Shown: in pieces, positions 26,972 through 36,000 of the stretch
Numbering within the stretch: the first letter of the stretch is position 1
How the letters are laid out: each line of letters begins with the position of its first letter
Assembly: GCF_004959765.1 (NCBI RefSeq)
Contig: NZ_SJZD01000003.1
Coordinates: 62,001-126,000, forward strand
Length of the DNA stretch: 64,000 nucleotides
DNA from: Flavobacterium sp. H122
Lineage (GTDB): Bacteria; Bacteroidota; Bacteroidia; Flavobacteriales; Flavobacteriaceae
Direction: 5' to 3'
Program-made: the position numbers and the translations under genes
Notes under the pieces: model-generated
The model's database searches: none
The model's input: only the letters and a program-made list of their open reading frames with translations
What the model was told of the DNA's origin: nothing

Positions 26972-27717
26972 TGACATTACAAAAAATACAGGCTGTAATT
27001 GTTGAGGATGAATCGGCAGCCAGAGAAGTGCTTAAAAATTATCTGACTAAGTATTGTCCACAGGTGGAGGTGATTGGGGAAGCGCAAAATATCAAAGAAG
27101 CAGTTCCGTTGTTGCATGAAGTGAAACCGCAATTGGTTTTTCTGGATGTTGAAATGCCTTTCGGAAATGCTTTTGATGTTTTGGAAGCCTGTAAAGATTT
27201 GCAGTTTGAAACTATTTTTGTAACTGCTTTTTCTGAGTATTCCTTGAAGGCTCTTAATCAAAGTGCAGCCTATTATTTACTTAAACCCATCAGTATAGAA
27301 GAGTTAATTGTGGCTGTAAACAAAGTCCAACAGCATATCTTGAACCATGAATTATTCAATAGGAATAAAATCATTGTTGAGAATTTCCGTGAAACACAAC
27401 CCGAAAAAAAGCAGGTTATTCTACCTACTCTGGAAGGTTTTGAAGTTGTGAAAATGGAAGATATTGTAAGACTTCGCGGTAACGGTAACTTCACCGATCT
27501 GTACTTGGCTGACGGAACTAAAAAAATGGTATGCCGTTTTTTGAAACACTTTACAGAAATTTTACCGTTTCCTTTTTTACGTGTACACAAATCGCATATC
27601 ATCAATATCAACTACGTCAAATCGTACAACAAAGGCGGTTATGTTGTACTCAATGATCAAGCGGAAATTGAAGTTTCCCCGACTTATAAAGAGCAGTTTT
27701 TAAAGAATTTCAAATAA
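26968..27717 (+). CDS. LytTR-family response regulator
   Basis: A 249-residue protein. The receiver domain (about 8-125) has acidic residues VEDE, phospho-acceptor D60 in LVFLDVEMP and the lysine in YYLLKPIS. A LytTR DNA-binding domain (about 148-248) has MEDIVRLRGNGNFTDLYLADG and FLRVHKSHIININYV. It is the cognate partner of the upstream kinase, with a 4-base ATGA overlap. LytTR regulators of this type usually bind paired direct repeats. It ends exactly where the convergent transglycosylase gene ends, with no intergenic base. Confidence 0.9.
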   Translation: MMTLQKIQAVIVEDESAAREVLKNYLTKYCPQVEVIGEAQNIKEAVPLLHEVKPQLVFLDVEMPFGNAFDVLEACKDLQFETIFVTAFSEYSLKALNQSAAYYLLKPISIEELIVAVNKVQQHILNHELFNRNKIIVENFRETQPEKKQVILPTLEGFEVVKMEDIVRLRGNGNFTDLYLADGTKKMVCRFLKHFTEILPFPFLRVHKSHIININYVKSYNKGGYVVLNDQAEIEVSPTYKEQFLKNFK

Positions 27718-29685
27718 TTAAAACTCAAATTCTGTCATAGTGGCTTTAGATGAATCAATAGCTATAGTATCCTGAATCACTTTTAGTCTAAGCAATGAAC
27801 GGGCTCTTCCTGATATATAAATCGGGATAGATTGGCCAATGGTATCGTCAGGAGTAATCAAGGCACGTCTAAGCATCAGGTTCTTTATAAATTTTTGCTG
27901 CTTTTCGGCATATGATTTTTGATGGCCTTCTTCATTAAACTGGAACATGAATTTTTTCGGCTTTGGAACTATGGAAGCCAGGAAAAGACATTCATTTAGT
28001 GTCAGGTCTTCGGGTTGTTTTGAGAAATAAAACTGCGAAGCTTCTCCTACACCATATACATTTGGTCCCCATTCAATTACGTTGAAATACACTTCAAGCA
28101 TTCTTTGCTTGGAGGCAATTCGGTTATTTTCCAATATATACACTAACAGGATTTCCTCTAATTTTCTTGACAATGTTTTTTCACGGGTTAAAAACACATT
28201 CTTAACTAATTGCATACTGATGGTGCTGGCACCGCGTGCGAATTTTTTAGTTCTGATGTTTTTAGCAATCGATTGTTTGAAAGCTTCAGAAATAAATCCT
28301 CTATGGCGCATAAATGAAGGGTCTTCATTCGTTAAAACCGCATTTTTTAAATATGAAGGAATCGAATCTAACGGAGTAAAATTTGGATTAGACCTCCCTA
28401 CAAAAACAGGACGTTGTGGCTTGCCGTTTTCGATTGCTCTGTAAGTAAAATCGGTGTTTAACTTTTCCAAATTGGCTTCGCCGTATTTTAAAATCCGTAA
28501 ATTGTTTTTATTGAATTTGCTGTCAAAAATAAGTTTGTGAGGTTTGTTTTTGTTGAATTCAAAGTTGAGGTTGTAATCAAATTCACCTTCGGCCTGCATG
28601 CCTTCAAAATGAGAGAATAGGCCTTCGGGCAAAGAAGTAATGAAATCCTGAGCTTTCATTTGGTCAAGCTTTAGTCTTAGCTTGTAAATTGTATCTTCTT
28701 CGGTATTGTATTCTAAATATGGTTTTACTTTAATCTTGTTGAGCTGTGCCACCGAATTTTCGCTTAAAGAAATAAAATCACTGCCCAATAAGAATCGGTA
28801 ATCGAATTGGGCATTTTTGATAACAACATCTTTACGGGCAATTTTAGGATGATTCAATGTTAAGTTGGAAATGGAAGCCAAACCATCAATATGAAGTTTG
28901 CCAAAATCCATTTCAATCCGGTCTACTTTTAAACGGATTTTATCAAAGCTGGTTTGTAAGCCATATTTTTCATCAACATACGGTACTTTAATTTTTGACG
29001 TATCTGCAGATGAGAAAAGTAAATCGGCTTGTTTTTTTCTTGAATTGGCAAATCCCGAAATATTCCAGTCCTGATTAAAAGTACCTGTGCTGACATTAAT
29101 TTTTGTGTCTAACTTTTCATTTTCCAAAGCCAGATGATGCATGTGGAAATTGATTTTTTTACCCATATCCTCTATACGAAGGGATAAATTATCCATGTTC
29201 ATATTAGTAGGGAAGAGGTTAAGAATTTTAGTCAGGATTCTGTTTGCCAGTTTTGCGTAATCTTTTTTCTCATTGGTTGATTCTTCGTTTTTATCTTTCT
29301 TTAGAAAAGCATCAAAATTACGGCCGTTTTTATTTTTAACCAGCTGAATGAATCCATTTTTCATTTCAAGATTTGTCAGCTGAACATCACCTGTTAAAAG
29401 CTGCAGCAGACTCAATTCTGTCTTTATTTTTTCAACAGAAAGCAACGTGTCTTTTTGATCGGGGATAATTTGGATATTTTCCAATTCAATGCTTGAAGCA
29501 CCTACAAATTGTGCTTTTCCCACATTAAATTCGGCGTTATATTCGGTTTTGAATTTGTGGCTGACTTTTTGAATCCCTTGTTCAAGTATAGTGTCACGGA
29601 AAAGATAAATTGCTCCGGCAATAACAATTACAAGTACTGAAAGTACTGTAAGAACCAGAAATAACCATTGCTTTTTTGTTCTCAT
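27718..29685 (-). CDS. AsmA-like/GT51 peptidoglycan glycosyltransferase fusion
   Basis: A 655-residue protein. An N-terminal membrane anchor spans about 8-30. About 390 residues of AsmA-like beta-rich sequence follow (IELENIQIIPDQKDTLLSVEKIKT and similar). The last third is a GT51 transglycosylase: NEDPSFMRHRG with the catalytic Glu, RGASTISMQLVKN (the GGSTITQQ class), LEEILLVYILE and WGPNVYGVGEASQFYF. There is no penicillin-binding transpeptidase domain. It should polymerise glycan strands from lipid II on the periplasmic side. The AsmA-like segment is unusual for a monofunctional transglycosylase and may span the periplasm or handle lipids. Confidence 0.8.
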   Translation of the reverse strand: MRTKKQWLFLVLTVLSVLVIVIAGAIYLFRDTILEQGIQKVSHKFKTEYNAEFNVGKAQFVGASSIELENIQIIPDQKDTLLSVEKIKTELSLLQLLTGDVQLTNLEMKNGFIQLVKNKNGRNFDAFLKKDKNEESTNEKKDYAKLANRILTKILNLFPTNMNMDNLSLRIEDMGKKINFHMHHLALENEKLDTKINVSTGTFNQDWNISGFANSRKKQADLLFSSADTSKIKVPYVDEKYGLQTSFDKIRLKVDRIEMDFGKLHIDGLASISNLTLNHPKIARKDVVIKNAQFDYRFLLGSDFISLSENSVAQLNKIKVKPYLEYNTEEDTIYKLRLKLDQMKAQDFITSLPEGLFSHFEGMQAEGEFDYNLNFEFNKNKPHKLIFDSKFNKNNLRILKYGEANLEKLNTDFTYRAIENGKPQRPVFVGRSNPNFTPLDSIPSYLKNAVLTNEDPSFMRHRGFISEAFKQSIAKNIRTKKFARGASTISMQLVKNVFLTREKTLSRKLEEILLVYILENNRIASKQRMLEVYFNVIEWGPNVYGVGEASQFYFSKQPEDLTLNECLFLASIVPKPKKFMFQFNEEGHQKSYAEKQQKFIKNLMLRRALITPDDTIGQSIPIYISGRARSLLRLKVIQDTIAIDSSKATMTEFEF

Positions 29686-29695
29686 GAATTAATTT

Positions 29696-30211
29696 TTATC
29701 GAGACAGCGAAGCTACAAAATCTTCGACTTCTTTTTTTTGTAGTAAATATTTTTCTTGAAGTACTGAGCCTTCGCCCATACGTTTGTAGTAATCGAGTGC
29801 TTTATTAGCAAAAAACAGCTGTTGTTCGTCAGCAGGGCTGGGTACCTGTGGGAATATTTTATGAAAAAGCATTTCATAATAAGCCTGCCATTCACGTTCG
29901 TTTTTATCGGGAATTAGATTTCCTTCAGCCTTTTGACCTACATGAATCATCTCATGTGCGATAAGATTCAGCATTAATTTGAATTCGAATTCAAAAGTAT
30001 TTTCAGGGATACGGATAATTTGAGGTTTCCCGAATTCGCCTTCGGTGGTCATCAGGATAAATTTAGGTGCAGCTTTTTCCCGAAGTTCAAAACTTCCAAA
30101 ATTAGGATGTTTTATGCCGTAAGTTTCCACAACAAAATTGGCCGCAGCAATGGTATCACCTAATTCGTGATAGGTTTGCACGGTTTGAAGTATTTCGTTG
30201 AAAGGTTTCAT
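29696..30211 (-). CDS. HExxH-motif protein of unknown function
   Basis: With the ATG at 30211 the protein has 171 residues; a longer reading from 30229 overlaps radA and is less likely. The centre holds IAHEMIHVGQKAEG, an HExxH zinc-peptidase motif, followed by NEREWQAYYEMLFH, which could provide the third ligand. There is no signal peptide, so any activity would be cytoplasmic. It begins one base after the radA stop and is followed closely by the transglycosylase gene, within one long minus-strand block. Peptidase activity is inferred from the motif only. Confidence 0.65.
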   Translation of the reverse strand: MKPFNEILQTVQTYHELGDTIAAANFVVETYGIKHPNFGSFELREKAAPKFILMTTEGEFGKPQIIRIPENTFEFEFKLMLNLIAHEMIHVGQKAEGNLIPDKNEREWQAYYEMLFHKIFPQVPSPADEQQLFFANKALDYYKRMGEGSVLQEKYLLQKKEVEDFVASLSR

Positions 30212-30212
30212 A

Positions 30213-31574
30213 TTATCCAAATAGTTCACTTACCACATCCTCAATTTTAGCCACCAGTCTAATATCAATCGATGTGTTTTTTAATGCTATTTTATTGTAT
30301 TTGGAAACGAAAATGGTTGAGAAACCTAATTTTTCTGCTTCCTGAATACGTTGCTCGACTCTGTTTACGGGGCGGATTTCTCCGGAAAGTCCCACTTCGC
30401 CGGCAAAACAAAAGTCTTTACCGACAGGGATATCTTCATTTGAAGACAAAATCGCTGCAACAACTGCTAAGTCAATAGCGGGATCATCAACAGAAATTCC
30501 TCCTGTTATGTTCAGGAAAACATCCTTGGATCCCAAACGGAAACCTGCACGTTTTTCTAAAACAGCCAGAATCATATTCAGTCGTTTAGAGTTATAGCCT
30601 GTAGTACTCCTTTGAGGTGTGCCATAAACAGCTGTTGAAACTAATGCCTGTATTTCTATCATCAGCGGACGCATGCCTTCCATTGTGGTTGCAATGGCAG
30701 TACCCGAAAGATTTTCTTCCTTGTGTGATATTAATATTTCGGATGGATTGGAAACTTCCCTCAGTCCTGAGCCCTGCATTTCATAAATGCCTAATTCAGC
30801 CGTGGAACCAAAACGGTTTTTCAACGAACGCAGTATACGGTATACATGATTACGGTCACCTTCAAACTGCAGCACGGTATCGACCATGTGTTCCAAGATT
30901 TTCGGTCCTGCGATATTACCGTCTTTGGTGATGTGGCCAATCAGGATTACCGGGACATTGGTTTCTTTGGCAAATTTAATAAGCTCAGCCGTGCATTCCC
31001 TGATCTGGGAAATACTTCCTGCAGAAGATTCGATATAATCAGTCTGTAAAGTTTGAATAGAATCGATAATGACAACATCGGGTTCTATTTCTTCAATCTG
31101 ACGAAAAATGTTCTGGGTTTTGGTTTCAGTTAAAATGTAGCAATTATTGGTATTGGCTGTAATGCGTTCTGCACGCATTTTAATTTGCTTCTGACTTTCT
31201 TCACCGGAAACATAAAGTGTTTTGAACGGCAATTTTAAAGAAATCTGAAGTAACAGTGTACTTTTTCCTATACCCGGTTCACCACCTAATAAGGTTAAGG
31301 AGCCTGGCACTAATCCACCACCTAAAACCCGGTTTAATTCACCGTCGGTTGTATCCATACGAATTTCCTCGGCAGAGTCAATTTCGTGAATACGCAAAGG
31401 TTTTGATGCTTTTTTTACTGGAGAAGTCTCTGTTTTCCAGGCTGTTTTTTCTTCTTTCTGAATTACTTCTTCAACAATCGTATTCCACTGTTTGCAGGCA
31501 GTACATTGTCCTTGCCATTTTGCAAACTGGGTACCGCAACTCTGACAAAAAAAAGCAGTTTTTACTTTTGCCAT
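30213..31574 (-). CDS. radA: DNA repair protein RadA (Sms)
   Basis: A 453-residue protein. An N-terminal C4 zinc finger has C10, C13, C24 and C27. The RecA-like ATPase has Walker A GEPGIGKST near residue 100 and Walker B VVIIDSIQTL. The RadA-specific KNRFG motif follows, and a C-terminal Lon-like domain with GGISVDDPAIDLAVVAAI closes the protein. RadA is a hexameric helicase that drives branch migration of recombination intermediates. Domain order and length are normal. It lies 20 bases downstream of the esterase-fold gene in the pan block. Confidence 0.95.
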   Translation of the reverse strand: MAKVKTAFFCQSCGTQFAKWQGQCTACKQWNTIVEEVIQKEEKTAWKTETSPVKKASKPLRIHEIDSAEEIRMDTTDGELNRVLGGGLVPGSLTLLGGEPGIGKSTLLLQISLKLPFKTLYVSGEESQKQIKMRAERITANTNNCYILTETKTQNIFRQIEEIEPDVVIIDSIQTLQTDYIESSAGSISQIRECTAELIKFAKETNVPVILIGHITKDGNIAGPKILEHMVDTVLQFEGDRNHVYRILRSLKNRFGSTAELGIYEMQGSGLREVSNPSEILISHKEENLSGTAIATTMEGMRPLMIEIQALVSTAVYGTPQRSTTGYNSKRLNMILAVLEKRAGFRLGSKDVFLNITGGISVDDPAIDLAVVAAILSSNEDIPVGKDFCFAGEVGLSGEIRPVNRVEQRIQEAEKLGFSTIFVSKYNKIALKNTSIDIRLVAKIEDVVSELFG

Positions 31575-31594
31575 TAATGACTTTTTATCAATTT

Positions 31595-32860
31595 TTATTC
31601 GTCTTTTTTCTTTTCTTCAGTTGGAGTTTCAGCCGGAGTTTCGGCAGGAATTTCTTCTATAACTTCTTCCGTTTTTTTGTCTTTTCCTTTGCCTCCTTTA
31701 AGTTTGTCTTTTTTAGGCATAAGTGCTTTTAGCTCTTCTGCTTTATTCATCATAAAGTCTTTTGTCAAATCGCCTATTTCAGCTTTTGAAAAAGCGTCCT
31801 GATAAAATTTTAAAGCCCTTTTGTGTTCGTTTCTTTTTTCCCAGTACATTCCCATGTGGTATTCATACAACATGGTTTTTTCATATTGCTGCCCTGAAAT
31901 TTGAGCCAACTGTTCATATTCATACCAGGTTTCATTCTTTTTGATGGCAGCTTCTATTGCCTTCATGTCAGTATATCTGATTTTCATTTTCACGCCAAGC
32001 GCTTTTTCGATAGCCTCATATTTTTTAGTTAGGTAATCCACATGGCCTTCAGTTAATGGAAGAATTTTTTCCTGATATTCCATTGAAGTGATAGGCTGGT
32101 ACATTGCAAAAATTTGATATAAGGCACTCGGAATGGCGTTAGGAGCAATACCGTAATGGGCTATTCCTTTGAAATCGTCGAATTTATAATTAAGAAACTC
32201 GTTCTTGATGGTTTTTATGTTTTGATCCAATAGTTTTATGGTTTTTTGGAACTTTTTCAAATCACCGTCAGAAGTGGCCTGATAATAAAAAACAGGTTCT
32301 TTTGCCTGGGACAAACGTGCCGCAATGCGTCCTTCCATACCTGCAGCTAAATCAGGACTCATAGATATGTAACCTGTAAATAAAGGTACTTCTTTATATA
32401 AAAAGGCATTTATAAAACCTGCGGTAGTGTCTAATCCGGCAATTATTCTAAATGGAGAAATACGATATTTTTTTTCTAAATGCGGAATTAATTCACCACC
32501 TATAAATTCAAAGAAAGCAGCTCCTTTGCCTTTAGGAAGTCCTTCTGCAGGGTCAAATTCACAGTCATCATAGCGTTCATTGTTCTTGTTTTGAGCAATA
32601 CCTACAAGAATTACTTCAGGTATGTCATCCCAGTAGTTTCCGTACTTTAATGTTCCTTCAAATGGATCAAACAGATATTCGCTGTCCATCACCAAAATCA
32701 TAGGGTAAAAACGGTCAGGATTAGCGGCGTAAGAAGCAGGAAGTTTTACGGTTATATCTCTTTTTGCATTAAGCCTTGCAGATTGGAAATGATCTACTGT
32801 TGTTTGTGCAAAAAGCATAGTAGAAAATACTAAGGCAAGAGCCAAAACTATTCTTTTCAT
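31595..32860 (-). CDS. Secreted esterase-fold (PF00756-like) protein lacking the nucleophile serine
   Basis: From the ATG at 32860 the protein has 421 residues, with a signal peptide ending at TMLFAQ. The fold is that of the esterase D/enterochelin-esterase group: RDITVKLPASY, YPMILVMDSEYLFD, and a late His in KGIAHYGIAPNAIPSALYQIF. The nucleophile elbow, normally AGHSxGG, reads IAGLDTTAGF, so the serine is replaced. The last 40 residues are Lys/Glu/Pro/Thr low-complexity sequence. It may be a binding or structural pseudo-esterase. It sits between the YbhN-like gene and radA. Confidence 0.72.
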   Translation of the reverse strand: MKRIVLALALVFSTMLFAQTTVDHFQSARLNAKRDITVKLPASYAANPDRFYPMILVMDSEYLFDPFEGTLKYGNYWDDIPEVILVGIAQNKNNERYDDCEFDPAEGLPKGKGAAFFEFIGGELIPHLEKKYRISPFRIIAGLDTTAGFINAFLYKEVPLFTGYISMSPDLAAGMEGRIAARLSQAKEPVFYYQATSDGDLKKFQKTIKLLDQNIKTIKNEFLNYKFDDFKGIAHYGIAPNAIPSALYQIFAMYQPITSMEYQEKILPLTEGHVDYLTKKYEAIEKALGVKMKIRYTDMKAIEAAIKKNETWYEYEQLAQISGQQYEKTMLYEYHMGMYWEKRNEHKRALKFYQDAFSKAEIGDLTKDFMMNKAEELKALMPKKDKLKGGKGKDKKTEEVIEEIPAETPAETPTEEKKKDE

Positions 32861-32897
32861 AATTTGAAGCATTTTGTTGATAAGGCAATTTAGTGAT

Positions 32898-33860
32898 TTA
32901 TTTCTTTCGGGTTACAATTGGTAAAACCGAAAACGAAAAAATACCTAAAAGTATTGTGATAAGCAATTGCGAAGTCCAGATTATCCATCCGAAAGCATTT
33001 CCTGCTTCTAAAGGAATTTGGTATAAAAACAGGATTTTAGCAATCAATACAGGAAAGAAACCAAAGCCGCCATTGGTAAACGACATGGTAAGGCCTCCTA
33101 TTACAAAAGCCACCATAATTGTTCCTAAACTAATATGGCTGGTTGCCTGTAATGAAAAAACAGTGATGTAAAACATCATTACATAAGAAGTCCAGATTAA
33201 GAACGTGAAAAAAATGTATTTCCACTTATCAGGCATGTGTAAAATGCTGAAAATGCCTTCTTTTAAACCGGCAATTTTTGATTTAAACAGTAAGATATAT
33301 TTCCAGTTTGAGAAACTGTAGAGTAATACAAAAATTCCAAACAAAACAGCACCTACAATCATGAAAATGATAAGCTTTGATACAGGGATGTAGGTTATTA
33401 AGAAGTTTTTAAGTGTTTTGAATTCTAACGTTAAAGCAGTGAAAACGAAAAGCAGAAGGAAAATCAAATCTACAATCCGTTCAGCTATGATGGTACCAAA
33501 AGCTTTGTCAAAAGGAACGTCCTGGTATTTTTTAAGTAGTAATGCTCTTGAAAATTCTCCTGAGCGGGGAATCGTTAAATTGACAAAGTAGCCAATGCAG
33601 ACTGCCAGAAAATTTAATTTGAAATCAGGCTGTACACCTATTTCCTGCAATGCATACTTCCATCGATAGGCTCTGAAGATACATCCGCAAACAGCTATAA
33701 GTAACGATATTGCCACATAATTGTAATTGGCAGTAGCAAAATACTGTTTCATTTGTGCTACCTGCTCCTCACTGAAAGAGTTGTAAGTATAATAGGTGAA
33801 ACCAGCCCCTAAAAGCAATGGGATGATTACACTGGCATAGGAACGTATTTTACTGTTCAC
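32898..33860 (-). CDS. YbhN/UPF0104-type membrane protein (LPG-synthase transmembrane domain)
   Basis: A 320-residue integral membrane protein with about eight helices. RAYRWKYALQEIG and IPRSGEFSRALLLKKYQDVPFDKAFGTIIAERIVDL match the flippase-like domain of lysylphosphatidylglycerol synthases. The catalytic aminoacyl-transfer domain is absent. The family is thought to move or sense lipids. It starts two bases after panD and is probably cotranscribed with panC and panD. Confidence 0.82.
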   Translation of the reverse strand: MNSKIRSYASVIIPLLLGAGFTYYTYNSFSEEQVAQMKQYFATANYNYVAISLLIAVCGCIFRAYRWKYALQEIGVQPDFKLNFLAVCIGYFVNLTIPRSGEFSRALLLKKYQDVPFDKAFGTIIAERIVDLIFLLLFVFTALTLEFKTLKNFLITYIPVSKLIIFMIVGAVLFGIFVLLYSFSNWKYILLFKSKIAGLKEGIFSILHMPDKWKYIFFTFLIWTSYVMMFYITVFSLQATSHISLGTIMVAFVIGGLTMSFTNGGFGFFPVLIAKILFLYQIPLEAGNAFGWIIWTSQLLITILLGIFSFSVLPIVTRKK

Positions 33861-33862
33861 GG

Positions 33863-34213
33863 TTATTGTAACGAGTTGGTCTCTTCGTTAGGAAAAACTA
33901 TTGAAGGCTTGAAGTTTTTAGCTTCGCTTATTTCGATACTGCCGTATGCAATGATGATAATGATATCGTCTTTATGGACTTTACGGGCAGCAGGGCCATT
34001 CAGGGTAATTTCGCCGCTGTTTCTTGGACCGGTAATTGCATAAGTTTCAAGACGTTCACCGTTGTTTATATTTACAATAGAAACTTTTTCACCTTCAAAA
34101 ATATTTGAGGCTTCCATTAAGGCTTCATCAATGGTAATGCTGCCTATATAATTTAAATCGGCACCTGTAACTCGTACACGGTGTATTTTAGATTTTACAA
34201 CTTGAATTCGCAT
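33863..34213 (-). CDS. panD: Aspartate 1-decarboxylase (pyruvoyl-dependent)
   Basis: A 116-residue proenzyme. The processing site is G24-S25 within [10 protein letters not shown], where self-cleavage makes the pyruvoyl cofactor. [14 protein letters not shown] and [22 protein letters not shown] are the other hallmark segments. It converts aspartate to beta-alanine, the partner used by PanC. It lies 15 bases after panC in the same operon. Confidence 0.95.
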   Translation of the reverse strand: MRIQVVKSKIHRVRVTGADLNYIGSITIDEALMEASNIFEGEKVSIVNINNGERLETYAITGPRNSGEITLNGPAARKVHKDDIIIIIAYGSIEISEAKNFKPSIVFPNEETNSLQ

Positions 34214-34228
34214 GGTGCAAAGTTATAA

Positions 34229-35077
34229 TTATTTTAATGAAATGTTGTCAATCAATCGTATATTGTTTACAAAAACTGCAATGAAACCGCGGTAGTTTTT
34301 ATTATTGCTTTTCCGTTTGCAGGTTAAAAGGGTCTGTTCATCTGCGATTTCAAAATATTCCAATTCAAACATTTTTTGTTTTGCAAACTGTTTTGTAACC
34401 CAGTCAGTAACTTCTTTAGCGCTTTTAGTGCCAAATAACTGCTTGGCTTCTTTGATGATTTTGTAAATAACAGAAGCTTCTTTTCTTTCCTCGGCAGTCA
34501 GTCTTTCGTTACGCGAACTCATTGCCAGACCGCTTTCTTCTCTATAGATATCGCAGCCAATAACATTCACCGGAATTTTGTATTTCTCAACAAGCTTTTT
34601 TACAATTTGCAGCTGCTGAAAATCTTTTTCGCCAAAGTAAGCGTTTGCAGGCTGTACTATTTCAAAAAGTTTTTTTACGATGGTTCCTACGCCGTCAAAA
34701 TGACCCGGGCGGTGTTTGCCTTCCATTTGAAATTCCAGCCCGTCATAGTCAAAATGTCCGGACTCAGTTTTTCCTTCGTATATATCTTCTACAGATGGTG
34801 CGTAGACAATGATGTTTTTGTTCAGACTTTCCACTTTTTTTAAGTCGGCTTCAAGAGTGCGGGGATATTTTTCCAAATCTTCCTTGTTGTTAAACTGAGT
34901 GGGATTGACAAAAATACTTACTACTGTTATTTCATTATCCGACAAAGATTGTTCCATTAATGATAAATGGCCTTGATGTAAGGCCCCCATAGTAGGTACA
35001 AAACCTATCTTCTTTTTTTGACTCAAATAAGGAGTTAAGAAGGTTTTTAATTCATTTTGTTTAACAAACAAAGACAT
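34229..35077 (-). CDS. panC: Pantothenate synthetase
   Basis: A 282-residue ligase of the nucleotidyltransferase superfamily. The HIGH-type motif is in MGALHQGHLSLM (H34, H37). The second signature is MSSRNERL, the KMSKS equivalent, and GDFD/KPGHFDGVGTIV-type segments lie between (here KHRPGHFDGVGTIVKKLF). It joins pantoate and beta-alanine using ATP. It is the first gene of panC-panD-YbhN and is divergent from the GT5-glmS operon. Confidence 0.95.
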   Translation of the reverse strand: MSLFVKQNELKTFLTPYLSQKKKIGFVPTMGALHQGHLSLMEQSLSDNEITVVSIFVNPTQFNNKEDLEKYPRTLEADLKKVESLNKNIIVYAPSVEDIYEGKTESGHFDYDGLEFQMEGKHRPGHFDGVGTIVKKLFEIVQPANAYFGEKDFQQLQIVKKLVEKYKIPVNVIGCDIYREESGLAMSSRNERLTAEERKEASVIYKIIKEAKQLFGTKSAKEVTDWVTKQFAKQKMFELEYFEIADEQTLLTCKRKSNNKNYRGFIAVFVNNIRLIDNISLK

Positions 35078-35099
35078 ACAAGATTTATTAAATTCAATG

Positions 35100-35131
35100 C
35101 AAACTTACTATTTTAGTCGGTATCTCCACAA
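35100..35131 (-). promoter_or_regulatory. Promoter of the panC operon
   Basis: On the minus strand TTG (35131-35129) is followed after 21 bases by TAAGTTTG (35107-35100), 22 bases before the panC ATG. The TTG lies in the palindrome CAAAATTTTG (35129-35138) that also adjoins the divergent promoter. Confidence 0.5.
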
Positions 35132-35138
35132 AATTTTG

Positions 35139-35146
35139 TAATTTTG
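35139..35146 (+). promoter_or_regulatory. Candidate -7 element (TAATTTTG) of the GT5-DUF4270-glmS operon
   Basis: TAATTTTG matches the Bacteroidota -7 consensus and lies 38 bases before the ATG at 35185. No -33 TTG at the best distance is seen. It abuts the panC promoter, so the divergent promoters occupy under 50 bases. Confidence 0.4.
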
Positions 35147-35184
35147 CATGGATTTGTGTCCAATAAACAAAACAAAAAAATAAC

Positions 35185-35997
35185 ATGGAGGATAAAAGGA
35201 TTTTGTATGTATCATCCGAAGTAGTGCCCTATCTACCAGAAAATGAGGTTTCTTTAATGTCTTATGATGTTCCGAAAATGATCAATGATCAAGGCGGGCA
35301 GATAAGAATTTTTATGCCAAGATACGGCAATGTTAATGAAAGGAGACATCAGCTGCATGAGGTAATTAGGTTGTCTGGGATGAATTTGGTGGTGAATGAT
35401 GTGGATATGCCTCTGATTATAAAGGTAGCTTCAATTCCAAAAGAAAGAATCCAGGTGTATTTTATTGATAATGATGAATACTTCAAGCGTAAGGCTACTT
35501 TTACGGATGAGGACGGTGTTCTTTTTCCTGACAATGATGAAAGAGCAATATTTTTTGCAAAAGGAGTTATCGAAACAGTAAAAAAATTAAACTGGGTACC
35601 GGATATTATTCATGTTCAGGGGTGGTTGGCGTCTTTATTGCCTGTTTACATGAAGCATTATTATAAAAACGATGCCTTGTTTGCTGATACAAAAGTGGTG
35701 ACTTCAATTTTCGGAACTGGATTTGATGGGATTTTAGCGGTTGATACTTCAGAAAAAGTACAGTTTGATGGTGTGCCTCACGATTCAATAAAAGAATTGG
35801 ATAATCCTACGTATGAAAGTCTGATGATGGCTGCGATAAGTCATTCGGACGGTGTTATTGCGGGTTCTGAAGAAATTTCATCAAATTTAACAAAATTTAT
35901 ACAAGCTTCGGGAAAACCTTTTTTACCTTTCGCTCCGAAAGAAACGTTTGCTGATGCATACACACAATTTTACAGAAATCAAATTTTAGGTTTATAA
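35185..35997 (+). CDS. Short glycogen/starch-synthase-like protein (GT5 N-terminal domain only)
   Basis: The 270-residue protein resembles the N-terminal half of glycogen synthase: ILYVSSEVVPYL, GGQIRIFMPRYGNVNERRHQLHEVIR and WVPDIIHVQGWLASLLPVYM. It lacks the C-terminal GT-B half that holds the ADP-glucose site, and the usual K-x-G-G-L-A-D near the N-terminus is replaced by ENEVSLMSYDVPK. Catalytic activity is therefore doubtful. The same short form followed by DUF4270 and glmS is, as I recall, a conserved Flavobacterial arrangement. The next gene starts three bases after its stop. Confidence 0.7.
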   Translation: MEDKRILYVSSEVVPYLPENEVSLMSYDVPKMINDQGGQIRIFMPRYGNVNERRHQLHEVIRLSGMNLVVNDVDMPLIIKVASIPKERIQVYFIDNDEYFKRKATFTDEDGVLFPDNDERAIFFAKGVIETVKKLNWVPDIIHVQGWLASLLPVYMKHYYKNDALFADTKVVTSIFGTGFDGILAVDTSEKVQFDGVPHDSIKELDNPTYESLMMAAISHSDGVIAGSEEISSNLTKFIQASGKPFLPFAPKETFADAYTQFYRNQILGL

Positions 35998-36000
35998 AAA

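Noticed and set aside
30617..31049. Open frames opposite radA
   Set aside because: They lie wholly within radA on the other strand, with no start context and no protein similarity.
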